A stretch of DNA of 64,000 bases from positions 372,001 to 436,000 of the forward strand of contig NZ_CP022989.1 of the NCBI RefSeq assembly GCF_002278075.1, written 5' to 3'. How positions within the stretch are numbered: the stretch's first letter is position 1; every line of letters starts with the position of its first letter. Positions 1 through 9,746 of the stretch are shown piece by piece. Source of the stretch: Paraburkholderia aromaticivorans. GTDB lineage: Bacteria > Pseudomonadota > Gammaproteobacteria > Burkholderiales > Burkholderiaceae. The position numbers were made by a program, and so were the translations under genes. A model generated the notes under the pieces. That model saw only the letters and a list, made by a program, of their open reading frames with translations. It had not been told where the DNA came from and did no database searches.

Positions 1-2785
1 TCCGCACCTGATCCATCACGCTCACGAAGCGGTCCGTGAGATAACCGGGCAGCCGCGCCGCGGGCAGCGCCCGCACTGCCTGCCAATGTGAGCGCGCAGA
101 GCCGGCACGCCGCAGCAACCGCGCCGTCCAGGGCAGGCAATGTTGATGCACATACGTGTCGAGCAGGAATAGCATCTTGATCCGCTCGCCGGCGCGTTGC
201 AGCTGTTGCGCAATCTCAAACGCCACCAGCCCGCCGAATGAATATCCCGCCAACGCGTAAGGCCCTTCCGGTTGCACGACACGCATCTGTTCAATGTAGC
301 TCGCCGCCATGTCTTCGACGCGTAACTGCGCCGGCTGTTCTCCGTCGAGGCCGCGCGCCAGCAGTCCATAAACCGGACGTGGGCTATTCAGCGCGCCGAT
401 CAGCGCAAGACATTCCATCACCGAACCGCTCGCGCTGTGCACAAGAAAGAGCGGTGAGCCGGTGCCGGCACGCACCTGCACGAGCGTCGGCGAAGCTGGC
501 GGTAGCGCGTCGCCATCAATGAGCGCGGCGAGCCTCGCAATGGTCGGCGCAGTCATCAGCATGGCGAACGGAATGGCGCGTCCCGTCGACTCGCGGATGT
601 CGGCGAGCAAGCGCGTCGCCAGCAGCGAATGGCCGCCTAGATCGAAGAAGTTGTCGTCGCGGCCGATCGGCGCGACGCCGAATAGTTTCTCCCATTGCGC
701 CTGCAAATGCGCTTCGAGTTGCTCCCGCGTCTCACCCACAGGTGGCAACTCACGCGTGGCCAGATTCAGTGCCGGGTGGCGCCGGATCGCGTCGAGACAC
801 TCGGGATTGCGCAACGCCGCCGTATTGCCGATCGGCAGTCCATTGATCGCGTTGCGCGCCGCGGCTTCGGAAAGCTTGCCGTTGTGTGTTGCCGGCAAAG
901 CATCGACCGCAAGGATCCGGTCGGGCACGTGCGCGGGAGAGGCACGGCGCGCGAGGTCGCGGCGAATACGGGCGGCGAGCGAACCGGTGAGCACCGCGCC
1001 GTCAGTGAGCACCAACAGCAACACGACGCGCGATTCGAAATCGTCGGGCAACGCATGATCACCGGCCGCGCCGCGCATGCGCTGCTCGACGACCAACGCC
1101 TCACGGATTTCGGGAATGTCGTTCAATACGCGGTAGACCTCAGCCGGGCCTACATTAATGCCACGCACGTTCAGCACGCCGTCCGAGCGCCCGTGCATGC
1201 GCACGCCACCGTCTGGCGAGAACGAGATCAGATCGCCATGAGTCCACACACCGGGATTGCTGGCGAAATAGGCGTCATGAAAAGCCGCTCCCCCGGCATC
1301 ACCGAAAAACCCGAGAGGACGCGACGGAAACGGGTTCACGCAGACAAGCTGGCCGACGCCATCGATGCGCGCCCCGCGCTCCCATGCCTGCACGTCGAGC
1401 GCGAGGCTTTTGCATTGCGCCTCGCCAGCGTAGACGGGCAGATTCGGATTGCCCAGCACAAAGCAGCCGAGAATGTCCGTGCCGCCCGAGATGGATTGCA
1501 GTTGCAGCGGCTTCACGTGAGCGCGCACCCACTCGAATTGCGAGTCGAATAGCACTGATCCGGTGGACAGCATCGCCCTCAACGCGCCGAGGTCGAACTG
1601 TTCGCCACATTCCAGGCCGGCCTCTTCGCACATTTTCAGGTACGCGGGACTCGTGCCGAATACGGTGACGCGCTCTTGCGCTACGAGACGCCATAGCGTG
1701 TCGACCGTCGAGATCGGGCCGTCGTATGTCACGATCTCCACGCCGGAAGCCAATGCGGAGAGTTGCCAGTTCCACATCATCCAGGCGCAACTCGTATGGA
1801 AATACATTCGGTCGCCTGGCCGCAGATCGCTGTGGAGCTGATGCTCCTTCAGGTGTTCGAGCAGCGTGCCGCCGGCGCCGTGTACGATGCATTTCGGCTT
1901 GCCGGTGGTTCCCGACGAGAACATGATGAAAAGCGGATGGTTGAAGGGAAATCGACGCCATTCGAATCGGCCGGCAGCGCCGGTGTCGAGCAGTGCGGCG
2001 AGCGAATGGACCGGTTGCGTCAGCGTGCTAGGCAGAACCCCTTCGTCCAGACAGACGACGTCTTGCAGCGACGGCAGCGCGGCCGCCAACCCGGAAATTT
2101 TGCTTGCAACCGACCTGCCTGTGTCGAAGGTCCGCGCCGCGGTATGGGCGAGCAGCATTCGTGGTTCGAGCGGCATGAAACGATCACGGATCGCATCGAC
2201 GCCCATTTCGGGGGCCGCAGTCGACAACGTCGCGCCAAGGGCGGTGACGGCCAACGCGGCGACGATCGCATCGGCGTCGTTGCGCATGACCGCCACCGCG
2301 CGGTCGCCCTCGCCTAACCCAAGCGCCGACAGCGCCTGCGCAACGCGCGCCACGCGCTCGCGCAATTGCACGCGAGTGAGGTGGATGCGACGCCCGTCGG
2401 CGTGGCAGGCGGTCACGGCGGGTGCGTCGGCGTCCGCCGCGGACAACCTGAGCAGATTGTCCGCGTAATTCAGTTGCATCTGCGGAAAGAAGCGCATGTG
2501 TTCGCAATCGTCGCCCTCGCACACTGGCAGGGTGGTGCCCGACCATTCCAGTCCCGACGACCATTGCACGAAACATTGCCAGAAAGTCCTGAACTCACGC
2601 ACGGAGAAGTCGTGCAGCGCATCGTAGTCACAAAGCGGCTGACCGGTATGGGTGCGCAGGAAAGCGGTGAACGCGCTCAACTGCGAAGCGTCGATTCTCT
2701 CGGACGTGTTCGCATAAATCATCGGCGCGCGCTCCGCCAAGCGGCTGGCCCCGCGGAATGCACCAGGTAACTCGACACGATTCAT
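1..2785 (-). CDS. Acetoacetyl-CoA synthetase-like adenylation / carrier / thioesterase protein (NRPS-like A-T-TE), 3' end outside window
   Basis: The reading frame starts at ATG 2785 and stays open to the left edge (about 928 residues), so the protein is partial. The first ~100 residues resemble the N-terminal segment of acetoacetyl/acetyl-CoA synthetases (FWQCFVQWS, LNYADNLLR). The adenylate-forming core has the P-loop SSGTTGKPK near residue 290 and the C-terminal lysine motif HNGK. A carrier domain follows with FDLGGHSLLATR, whose Ser near residue 718 should carry phosphopantetheine. A type I thioesterase follows with GYSFGG near residue 846. I infer that it activates a carboxylic acid (perhaps a beta-keto or branched acid), loads it on its own carrier and releases it. 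The substrate is unknown. A weak AGGTG precedes the start. No partner gene is visible because the neighbours are outside the window. Confidence 0.88.
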   Translation of the reverse strand, partial: MNRVELPGAFRGASRLAERAPMIYANTSERIDASQLSAFTAFLRTHTGQPLCDYDALHDFSVREFRTFWQCFVQWSSGLEWSGTTLPVCEGDDCEHMRFFPQMQLNYADNLLRLSAADADAPAVTACHADGRRIHLTRVQLRERVARVAQALSALGLGEGDRAVAVMRNDADAIVAALAVTALGATLSTAAPEMGVDAIRDRFMPLEPRMLLAHTAARTFDTGRSVASKISGLAAALPSLQDVVCLDEGVLPSTLTQPVHSLAALLDTGAAGRFEWRRFPFNHPLFIMFSSGTTGKPKCIVHGAGGTLLEHLKEHQLHSDLRPGDRMYFHTSCAWMMWNWQLSALASGVEIVTYDGPISTVDTLWRLVAQERVTVFGTSPAYLKMCEEAGLECGEQFDLGALRAMLSTGSVLFDSQFEWVRAHVKPLQLQSISGGTDILGCFVLGNPNLPVYAGEAQCKSLALDVQAWERGARIDGVGQLVCVNPFPSRPLGFFGDAGGAAFHDAYFASNPGVWTHGDLISFSPDGGVRMHGRSDGVLNVRGINVGPAEVYRVLNDIPEIREALVVEQRMRGAAGDHALPDDFESRVVLLLVLTDGAVLTGSLAARIRRDLARRASPAHVPDRILAVDALPATHNGKLSEAAARNAINGLPIGNTAALRNPECLDAIRRHPALNLATRELPPVGETREQLEAHLQAQWEKLFGVAPIGRDDNFFDLGGHSLLATRLLADIRESTGRAIPFAMLMTAPTIARLAALIDGDALPPASPTLVQVRAGTGSPLFLVHSASGSVMECLALIGALNSPRPVYGLLARGLDGEQPAQLRVEDMAASYIEQMRVVQPEGPYALAGYSFGGLVAFEIAQQLQRAGERIKMLFLLDTYVHQHCLPWTARLLRRAGSARSHWQAVRALPAARLPGYLTDRFVSVMDQVR

Positions 2786-3815
2786 GGAGATTGCACCTAT
2801 GACATGCGAGGCCGGCTGGAGACGGCGGCGCGCCGCAGGCGACACGCACACCGACTGCCGTCGTGCTTTCGCGATTGCTAGCCCACGGGAGGCACGGGGT
2901 GTTCAAGCTTGCCGGCCGATCGAACAAGCCAGCTAGCCGATGTAGCGTGTTCTGGACGGAATCGAACACGCCTCTTTCCGACTTTGATTGCACCCTTCAA
3001 TCCGTAGAAGCTTTGCTGCAAACAGGCCACCTTCTGGAAACGAACACGCAGCACATTATTCACGGCATTGCACCGTCATCCCAACCGAACTTTCCTCTGC
3101 GCGATGAGCCGTTTCATCATACACATGGGCGCACATTTTGACGCGTGCCCTAACCGAGCTTTATGTGCTGTACCGCACGGAGTAGCGGCATTCGTGCGGA
3201 TACTCTACGTCTACACATACTCGACCAAAGACAGCGTAAGCGGGTATTCATCGCACTAGTTGAGACTGCGGAACAATCCGACAGCAGGCAGCGAGGGAAG
3301 CCCGATTTACCTCTCTTACCCGGCTTGAAATGTGAAGCTCGTAATGTTGATGGCGAATAGGTTGTTCGCTAGTCCAACATATTGCTGTCTAAGGTATGGC
3401 GGAAATTGATTGAGGCATCTTTCTGAGTCGGCCAGGATATCGTCGCTTTACGACTTGTCGACTGACGGATGCTGAATTGCATAGCTATACTTTCCACTGA
3501 AACAATCATGATCTGGGATGCGGGGAGTCGGTGCCTGACTATTTCTGGCACGTGTTTCCGCATCGCGTGGAGAAACAAATATTCGTATTTGTCGACATCT
3601 TTCTTCTCGATTATTAATAGCATTTTCATAGCAATTATACATTGCTATACCCTCTGCTTTCCTATCTCGGGTAGTCCGCAGCAGATCTCGACAGGTGACC
3701 GCTTCTTTCTGTCTGACGCGGCTGGCACCCCGCCTCACCGGTAGAAATAACCGGCGTGGCCCGCAATGCCGAAACACTGATGTACTCGTCAACGAACTTC
3801 GATCCGGGGGCAGCA
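2786..3815. other. Long intergenic region upstream of the exopolysaccharide locus
   Basis: About 1 kb separates the A-T-TE gene from the first exopolysaccharide gene. It is more AT-rich than its surroundings, especially 3360-3660. Its short open frames lack both ribosome binding sites and recognisable domains. It must hold the promoters of two divergent units. I see no convincing -35/-10 pair and no tRNA-like fold. A sequence near 3536 loosely resembles a sigma-54 site but has the wrong spacing. Confidence 0.5.
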
Positions 3816-4679
3816 ATGGCTTTAGTCGGCAAGGTATCGGAATCAGTGTCAAAGGAAGTTAATCCTTTCGATACCCGCTACGACGGTCGTTCGCATGCCG
3901 ACCATTCTGAATGGAGCGGCCGCGGTTTTTCGGCTTCGAATCTGGATAACGTCTCGGAATACAGTCGCGGCGAAGAATCCCTTTCTTCGGACCTTTCAAC
4001 CGAGCCCGTCCCAGGTCCTCTGGCTTGCCGCACGCTGTCGGCGGCAAACGATCCTGATATTCCGACGAGAAAAGGCGACTTCACGAAACGCGTCTTCGAC
4101 ATTGTCGGCGCATCCTCCTTGCTAATCGTGCTGCTACCGATTTTTCTCGTTGTAGGTTGCTTCGTATTGAGCGACGGCGGATCGGCTTTCTTCGGCCATC
4201 CTCGCGTCGGAAGAGGCGGGCGAGCGTTTCGCTGCTTGAAGTTCCGCTCAATGGTTCCTAGGGCCGATGTCGTTCTCGCTGAACTCCTGGCCGCGGACGC
4301 CACCGCTCGCGAAGAATGGAATCGCGATTTCAAGCTGAAGAACGATGTTCGCGTCACCGCCGTCGGCCGGTTTCTTCGCAAGACGAGCCTTGATGAGCTA
4401 CCCCAGCTCTGGAATGTTCTTCGCGGCGACATGAGCCTCGTTGGCCCTCGGCCCATCGTCACGAAGGAGTTGGAACGATATGGCGCGGACGCCCATTACT
4501 ATCTGTCGGTTAGACCCGGAGTGACCGGATTGTGGCAAGTGAGCGGACGAAACAATGTTGACTATGCAACGAGAGTGGCACTGGACGTCTCCTATGTAAA
4601 GGAACGCTCGACTCTGCTCGATATCAGCATTCTGCTGCGAACGTTCAAGGTGGTTTTTGAAGGAAGCGGAGCGTATTGA
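3816..4679 (+). CDS. Polyisoprenyl-phosphate hexose-1-phosphate transferase (ExoY/WcaJ/WbaP C-terminal type)
   Basis: This enzyme should start exopolysaccharide repeat-unit assembly by moving a sugar-1-phosphate from a UDP-sugar to undecaprenyl phosphate at the inner membrane. The conserved C-terminal part of the family is complete: KRVFDIVGAS leading into one hydrophobic re-entrant helix, FRCLKFRSM, the DELPQLWNVLRGDMSLVGPRP signature, RPGVTGLWQVSGR and a final SYVKE...D block. The four-helix N-terminal half of WbaP/WcaJ is missing, so it is a short ExoY-like form. The frame opens at GTG 3756 and also has ATG 3780. I chose ATG 3816 because GGGGG lies six bases upstream. The first ~90 residues look unstructured. 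It is followed 45 bp later by a glycosyltransferase. The sugar transferred cannot be told from sequence. Confidence 0.9.
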   Translation: MALVGKVSESVSKEVNPFDTRYDGRSHADHSEWSGRGFSASNLDNVSEYSRGEESLSSDLSTEPVPGPLACRTLSAANDPDIPTRKGDFTKRVFDIVGASSLLIVLLPIFLVVGCFVLSDGGSAFFGHPRVGRGGRAFRCLKFRSMVPRADVVLAELLAADATAREEWNRDFKLKNDVRVTAVGRFLRKTSLDELPQLWNVLRGDMSLVGPRPIVTKELERYGADAHYYLSVRPGVTGLWQVSGRNNVDYATRVALDVSYVKERSTLLDISILLRTFKVVFEGSGAY

Positions 4680-4724
4680 GAGAATGCAATCGAACCGTAT
4701 TGATCCGATGCCTGCATACTGCCG

Positions 4725-5819
4725 ATGAGAATCGTTCATGTTGTCGAGTCGACAGCGACCGGCACGCTCTCCGTGATATGCATGATCTCGAATCGTCTGG
4801 CGAGTGAGGGCCACGAAGTTTACGTGGTGTTCTCCAAGCGCGACGAAACGCCCGCCAATTTGCCGTCTCTCTTTCATCCGAAGGTCCACCTTCGGCAATT
4901 TCAGATGAAAGGCCGGCCCGTTGCCAGCATACTGTTCGGATTGCGTCGTGAGCTCAATAGTCTGCGCCCTGACGTCGTTCATCTGCACTCGTCGTTTGCT
5001 GGATTTCTGGGACGACTGTCAACCATTTCCTCCTTGAAATCGACTAAGTTCTTTTACAGTCCTCATTGCATTTCTTTCATGCGCTCGGATGTCTCCAGGC
5101 TGAAGAAGACGTGCTTCATTGGACTCGAGGCATTGGCCTGCCTGAAGAAGTCGACTTATGTCGCCTGCTCCGAAAGTGAACGTGCCATCGTACGACGCTA
5201 CTTGCGCACGCAAGTGGTACTGGTCGAAAACGCGCTCGACAAACACGTAACGACAAGTCACATGGCCGCATCGACTCAGGAGCGCCCACGTCCGTCCAGA
5301 TGCGTTGTGACCGTGGGCGGCATCAGACGACAGAAGAACCCCGAATTGTTCGCGGAAATAGCGAGCCTTTTCAAACGACGGGATGTCGAATTCGTCTGGA
5401 TCGGTGACGGAGACGAGGCTGCAAAGAAAGTTCTGGCCGATGCGAACGTCACAGTCACCGGCTGGCTTAGCCGATCTATAGCGATGGAAAAGGTTAAAGG
5501 CGCCGACGCCTACCTGTCCACTTCCTCATGGGAGGGTATGCCCATTTCTATCATCGAAGCAATGGCGCTCGGAACACCAATCGTCGCTTCGAGTTGCCCG
5601 GGGAACATCGACGTTCTTAGTCACGCCCGGACTGGCATGATCTTCAGCAGCGCCGAAGAGGCAGTGGCCTCACTGACCCAGATGATGGAAGACGACAAAT
5701 TTCGCGTCGCCATGGCAGAGCGCGCGCAAGACGAGGTACGCAAGCGTTTCAGCGAGGACCGCTTCTTCGATGACGTGACCGCGCTTTATGAAGCGCAGAT
5801 ACCACTAATAGAAATCTAG
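4725..5819 (+). CDS. Glycosyltransferase family 4 (GT-B fold)
   Basis: The 364-residue protein has the GT-B architecture of family 4 retaining glycosyltransferases. The N-terminal domain begins MRIVHVVES and contains VVHLHSS. The C-terminal nucleotide-sugar domain has VTVGGIRRQKNPE, WIGDGDE and the E-x7-E segment WEGMPISIIEAMALGTPIVAS near residue 270. It most likely adds the second or a later sugar to the lipid-linked repeat unit on the cytoplasmic face of the membrane. It lies 45 bp after the initiating transferase on the same strand, so co-transcription is likely. Donor and acceptor cannot be predicted. No strong Shine-Dalgarno is visible, but the start fits the family N-terminus exactly. 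Confidence 0.88.
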   Translation: MRIVHVVESTATGTLSVICMISNRLASEGHEVYVVFSKRDETPANLPSLFHPKVHLRQFQMKGRPVASILFGLRRELNSLRPDVVHLHSSFAGFLGRLSTISSLKSTKFFYSPHCISFMRSDVSRLKKTCFIGLEALACLKKSTYVACSESERAIVRRYLRTQVVLVENALDKHVTTSHMAASTQERPRPSRCVVTVGGIRRQKNPELFAEIASLFKRRDVEFVWIGDGDEAAKKVLADANVTVTGWLSRSIAMEKVKGADAYLSTSSWEGMPISIIEAMALGTPIVASSCPGNIDVLSHARTGMIFSSAEEAVASLTQMMEDDKFRVAMAERAQDEVRKRFSEDRFFDDVTALYEAQIPLIEI

Positions 5820-6717
5820 CGTTTTATATTTCATTTATTTTTCTTTTTTTCTCCCCTTGATCGCGCCAACAAGGCGCGCATCCTCCCCCTGATCACCTTC
5901 ATTCGGCTCGCGCATCAACTCTTACCAACGGGCTGGCCCGAACGCCAATTCAATTCTCTGACGTTTCCCACTCAGCACAAACCCTAGGCTTACCAGCGTT
6001 TCCCGCAGTTATGGCATCGGAAATATGTGCACTGCTTCGGGACACTAACGAATATCAGTACGCCAGCTTTATGGCGTACTACGCTCACATTTTGTCCGAA
6101 CAGTACTCACTTTTTTCGTCGTCAGACCCTGTTAAAAGTACTAATTACTCATGTAATTTTCGGTTGGGCATTTTTTCTATTCATGTTAGGATTCGCTCTC
6201 GGTAGATTTTACAAAAGATTTATTTTTGTATGAAGAATCAACGGCTTCCACGAGCCGCCTATTCATCTCTAGCAAGCACTATTTACTGATGTCAACGTCC
6301 ACCGAAGGGTTTTCCCTCTCTGTGCGAGGATCTTGCAACGGTAGCTTCCGCAAATCCCAAGCCGGACGAGGCCGTGTAGTGATCGACCGTCGCTACATGA
6401 ATTGCGCCTTTCATTCCATACGAAAGGCAAACGTTTGCGTGTAGCAGGCTGAGCCACGAGATGCCCGCCGGCACTCGACCTGCGAAGAATCAGGTCTGTG
6501 CAGCGATCTTGGCGGTGAAGTGAACGGCAATCCAGTTTTTTCGGCTCGGTGTCAAGCACACCGCCGCTACAAAAGCCTGCACGCCGGATAGCGTCTCGTC
6601 TCTTTCCTTCGGGTTTCAGCGCGGGATTGATTGGACACCCACACGAATTGCATGGTGTTCTGGAAACTCGCCAATTATTTGAAGCCTTTATTTTTATTAT
6701 TCGCACTCCTAACCGCC
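5820..6717. other. AT-rich intergenic region
   Basis: About 900 bp without a convincing gene lie between the GT4 gene and the secreted glycoside hydrolase gene. The stretch 5820-5860 is T-rich on the plus strand and could be part of a transcript end. Open frames at 6011-6233 and on the minus strand at 6269-6706 lack domains and ribosome binding sites. The region presumably carries the promoter of the hydrolase gene. Confidence 0.45.
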
Positions 6718-7878
6718 ATGCATGATATCCAGCTAACCACTACTAATTCACGAAAAAATAAGTCTCATCGGCAAACGCAACTCAAGAGAATTCTCTCGTC
6801 GCACACGACGCGTCTTCTCGGCGCCGCGCTTGCTGCCAGCGTCCTGCTTGCAGCCTGCGGCGGCGGGGGCGACTCTTCGCAAGACCCTGCGGCAGTGGCA
6901 AATAGAGCGAGGCGCAACCCCTCAACGCCGGCAACAACCACACCGGCTACGACGACAGCGTCGACTGGCAAGATTTTTTATGGCGTCAACGGCCACTTCC
7001 AGCAAGGCGGCGCCTACGCATCATCGAGCACGCAAACTCAATTGGCCCAGCTTCAAGATTTGGGAATGACGATTTATCGCAGCGACGTTTCCAGCAAGGC
7101 AGCTGCAACGGCGCTCGCACAGATTGCGACCACCATGGCTGCGGGAGGCGTCACCGTGTACCCGGTGCTGCTCATCTCGCCCCAAGAGTATTCGAGCGAA
7201 ACGGCCTCCTACAACGCCGGATATGCGCTCGGTCAGCAGGTGGCGTCAGCCATGCACGCGTCTTACTACGAGGTCGGCAATGAGCTTGAGGCGGACACCC
7301 TTGCCGGCAACTACGACGGGACGTTCCCGACGGATTACGTCAACAGTAAATTCATGATTGCTCGTGGCGCAATCCGCGGCATGATCGACGGCATCAAGTC
7401 TGTCGATACCCAAGGCAAGATCGTCATGGGCGCTGGAACTTGGCTGCATTGGGGTTTCGACCAGATGCTCGCACAGGGTACGCAGCCGGATGGTACGGCG
7501 GGTCACCCCGTCGTCTCCTGGGATGTAACGGCGTGGCACTGGTACAACGACTATGACGATATCCAGAACATCTGCGGCGGGTCGGGCTGCTATAACGTCC
7601 TGTCCAAACTTCAAGCGTTCGGCAAGCCGATCTGGCTGACCGAGTATGGCGTACGCCCCTGGACTGCCACCGACTCACAAGCTGCAGCTTACCTGACCGG
7701 CAATACCATGATGGCCGAATATGCGTCTGTGGCTTCGACGTACAACCTTCAGTCCATTCAGATGTACGAGCTTTACGATGATCCTGCCGGCACATACGGG
7801 TTGCTTCAAAGTGATGGCACAACGAAAAAGCCTCAGTACGCGAGCGTGAAGTCCTTCATCGCGTCGCACCCGAAATAA
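6718..7878 (+). CDS. Secreted glycoside hydrolase-like lipoprotein (clan A TIM barrel, PslG/GH39-like)
   Basis: The protein is probably a polysaccharide-cleaving enzyme encoded with the exopolysaccharide genes. The N-terminus has a positively charged stretch, a hydrophobic core and a lipobox LLAAC with Cys near residue 47. The following Gly predicts the outer membrane by the Lol +2 rule. A Ser/Thr/Pro-rich linker leads to a TIM-barrel domain with VGNE (likely acid/base Glu near 189) and WLTEYG (likely nucleophile Glu near 309), as in clan GH-A. The frame extends to TTG 6631. I chose ATG 6718 because it gives the most compact signal peptide, but ATG 6652 is possible. A second copy of the family lies at 9747-10868. 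A hairpin terminator follows. By analogy with PslG it may trim the nascent polymer. Confidence 0.8.
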   Translation: MHDIQLTTTNSRKNKSHRQTQLKRILSSHTTRLLGAALAASVLLAACGGGGDSSQDPAAVANRARRNPSTPATTTPATTTASTGKIFYGVNGHFQQGGAYASSSTQTQLAQLQDLGMTIYRSDVSSKAAATALAQIATTMAAGGVTVYPVLLISPQEYSSETASYNAGYALGQQVASAMHASYYEVGNELEADTLAGNYDGTFPTDYVNSKFMIARGAIRGMIDGIKSVDTQGKIVMGAGTWLHWGFDQMLAQGTQPDGTAGHPVVSWDVTAWHWYNDYDDIQNICGGSGCYNVLSKLQAFGKPIWLTEYGVRPWTATDSQAAAYLTGNTMMAEYASVASTYNLQSIQMYELYDDPAGTYGLLQSDGTTKKPQYASVKSFIASHPK

Positions 7879-7903
7879 CGCATTCGGCTACCTGCAGCAC
7901 ATA

Positions 7904-7935
7904 CGCGCCAGCGCCGCCACGCTGGCGCGTTTTTT
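7904..7935 (+). terminator. Rho-independent terminator after the glycoside hydrolase gene
   Basis: A 9-bp perfect stem (CGCGCCAGC at 7904-7912 pairing with GCTGGCGCG at 7921-7929) with an 8-base loop is followed directly by six T residues. It lies 25 bp after the stop codon of the plus-strand hydrolase gene, which suggests that the gene ends its own transcript. Confidence 0.85.
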
Positions 7936-8624
7936 CATGCAATTCCGCTTTTATCTGACAAAAAACGTCCTATAGCAATGAGCGCCTGCCGCCATCTCCA
8001 ATCTTTTTGACAACGAAAGGAACGACTTTGCGCCTAAACCCGACCCGGAATCTGTTTGCAACGTCCAGACAGTGAGGAACTGTCCGCGATCGCGATTGCC
8101 CGTTAGCCCCCCATTGGTCCGACTCCCTTTTCCACGATATGAGCGATACCGAACGGACCCAGGCTACTCGACTCGATAACGTGGACACTCATCTTATTCG
8201 CGCGCTGGCCACGACAATGTTCGGATGAGAGCAAAGGACTTTTCCTGGACCCGCATTACGGCCTGGCCCCAAATCGTGCTCTTTACGCGAGCCATGAAGC
8301 CCGCCGATGCGGCGCGACAGATTGGCGACCCTGCGAACTTGACATGCGAGATCAGCACGCATGCCATCTTTGTTCGACTCGATAGCCTGCTCAACTTACG
8401 TTCGTCCGGCGCGGGGGGTGAACGCGCTTCTCATCATGTCGCTGAATCGAATCATTAACACGGCTGCACGCTACATCCTGGCGCCACCTGTTCACTTTTC
8501 ATGGGCCGAGTTCGGGAGAAAAGCGAAAAGCCGCGCGCCGACGCCTGATTGCAACACACATGAGTCTGCTTGACTCTTTGATCTGAACCACCGCTGGAAA
8601 ATGTCTCGACACGAAGGATGGAAC
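7936..8624. other. Intergenic region with no recognisable gene
   Basis: About 690 bp lie between the terminator and the next glycosyltransferase gene. Short open frames on both strands (for example 8225-8458 plus and 8194-8394 minus) have no domain and no good ribosome binding site. The region is taken to hold the promoter of the gene at 8625. Confidence 0.4.
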
Positions 8625-9731
8625 ATGTCTACACGCACATTGGCAAACGCGATCGACACACTGACAGGGCAGGACAATTTTGTCTACAACGGGAGATTTA
8701 CGGGTCAGAAGGCGACCGGTGTGCAGCGAGTTGCTCGAGAATTAATTGTTGCTATGACGCAACTCCCGGAGATCGACCATGTAACTGTCGCAGTTCCACC
8801 CGGCGACAAGATATTACCCGTTGACGGCGCGCAGACACGGAAGATCGGTTTCGGAAGAGGGCTATTCTGGGAGCAGGTCATACTCCCCATATTTGCCGGA
8901 CGACGCAGGATCGTAAACCTGAGTAATTCAGGGTCGATATTCCGCCCTCGCCAGGTCATCTTCATGCATGACGCAGCCGTGTTCGACACGCCCGCACATT
9001 TTTCCCTACGCTTCCGTGCCTGGTATCGAATCATGTTCTGGATCCTTGCGCGCACGTCGAGTTGCATTTTGACTAACTCAGACTTCTCTCGCCAACGCTT
9101 AGCCCATCATTGCCGCGTGCCAGCCTCGCGAATCGGCGTCGTTCCGCTCGGCTCTGACCATCTCGACACTATCGAATCCGACGACAACGTGCTGGGCGAA
9201 CATGGCTTGAATTCGAATCAGTTCGTGCTCGCCGTCAGCAACCTGAATCCGACCAAGAACTTTGCTCGAATTGTCGAAGCGTTCCAACGTGTCAACGATT
9301 CTTCGCTCGACCTTGTGATCGTTGGCATGAAGAATCCGATCTTCGGCGAGATCGATGATATCTCGAACGTTGCACCCAACATCAAATATGTTGGCTATGT
9401 GAGCGACAGCAAGTTGAAGGCACTTTATCAACATGCCCGCTGCTTCGTATATCCATCCATCTACGAAGGGTTTGGGATCCCCCCGCTCGAAGCAATGAAA
9501 AACGGCTGCCCGACCCTGGTGGCTAGCGCTGCCGCATTGCCTGAAGTCTGCGGAGACGCATCACTATATTGCGACCCGTACTCTTCCGACGATATCGCCG
9601 ACAAGTTGAAATCGTTACTCTATACAAGCGAACTCAGAGCCGACCTACGCCGCCGTGGCCACCTTCACGCGAGCAAGTACCGTTGGCAAACGAGTGCAAA
9701 AATCCTGCTGACCGAGCTCGAGAAACTTTGA
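8625..9731 (+). CDS. Glycosyltransferase family 4 (mannosyltransferase-like)
   Basis: This 368-residue GT-B enzyme carries the family 4 signature in its C-terminal half: AVSNLNPTKNF, YVGYVSD and the E-x7-E block YEGFGIPPLEAMKNG, followed by ASAAALPEVCGDA. That last block is typical of WbaZ/WbdB-like O-antigen and exopolysaccharide glycosyltransferases. It should act on the cytoplasmic face of the inner membrane to extend the lipid-linked repeat unit. ATG 8625 is preferred over ATG 8601 because GAAGGA lies eight bases before it. It is convergent with the second glycoside hydrolase gene, with only 15 bp between the stop codons. The sugar specificity is unknown. Confidence 0.87.
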   Translation: MSTRTLANAIDTLTGQDNFVYNGRFTGQKATGVQRVARELIVAMTQLPEIDHVTVAVPPGDKILPVDGAQTRKIGFGRGLFWEQVILPIFAGRRRIVNLSNSGSIFRPRQVIFMHDAAVFDTPAHFSLRFRAWYRIMFWILARTSSCILTNSDFSRQRLAHHCRVPASRIGVVPLGSDHLDTIESDDNVLGEHGLNSNQFVLAVSNLNPTKNFARIVEAFQRVNDSSLDLVIVGMKNPIFGEIDDISNVAPNIKYVGYVSDSKLKALYQHARCFVYPSIYEGFGIPPLEAMKNGCPTLVASAAALPEVCGDASLYCDPYSSDDIADKLKSLLYTSELRADLRRRGHLHASKYRWQTSAKILLTELEKL

Positions 9732-9746
9732 TTCACCGGGGCATAC

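Noticed and set aside
3536..3552. Possible sigma-54 promoter (TGGCACGTGTTTCCGCA) upstream of the exopolysaccharide locus
   Set aside because: The GG and GC elements are one base too far apart and the TTGCA half is poor. It also lies about 280 bp before the start codon.
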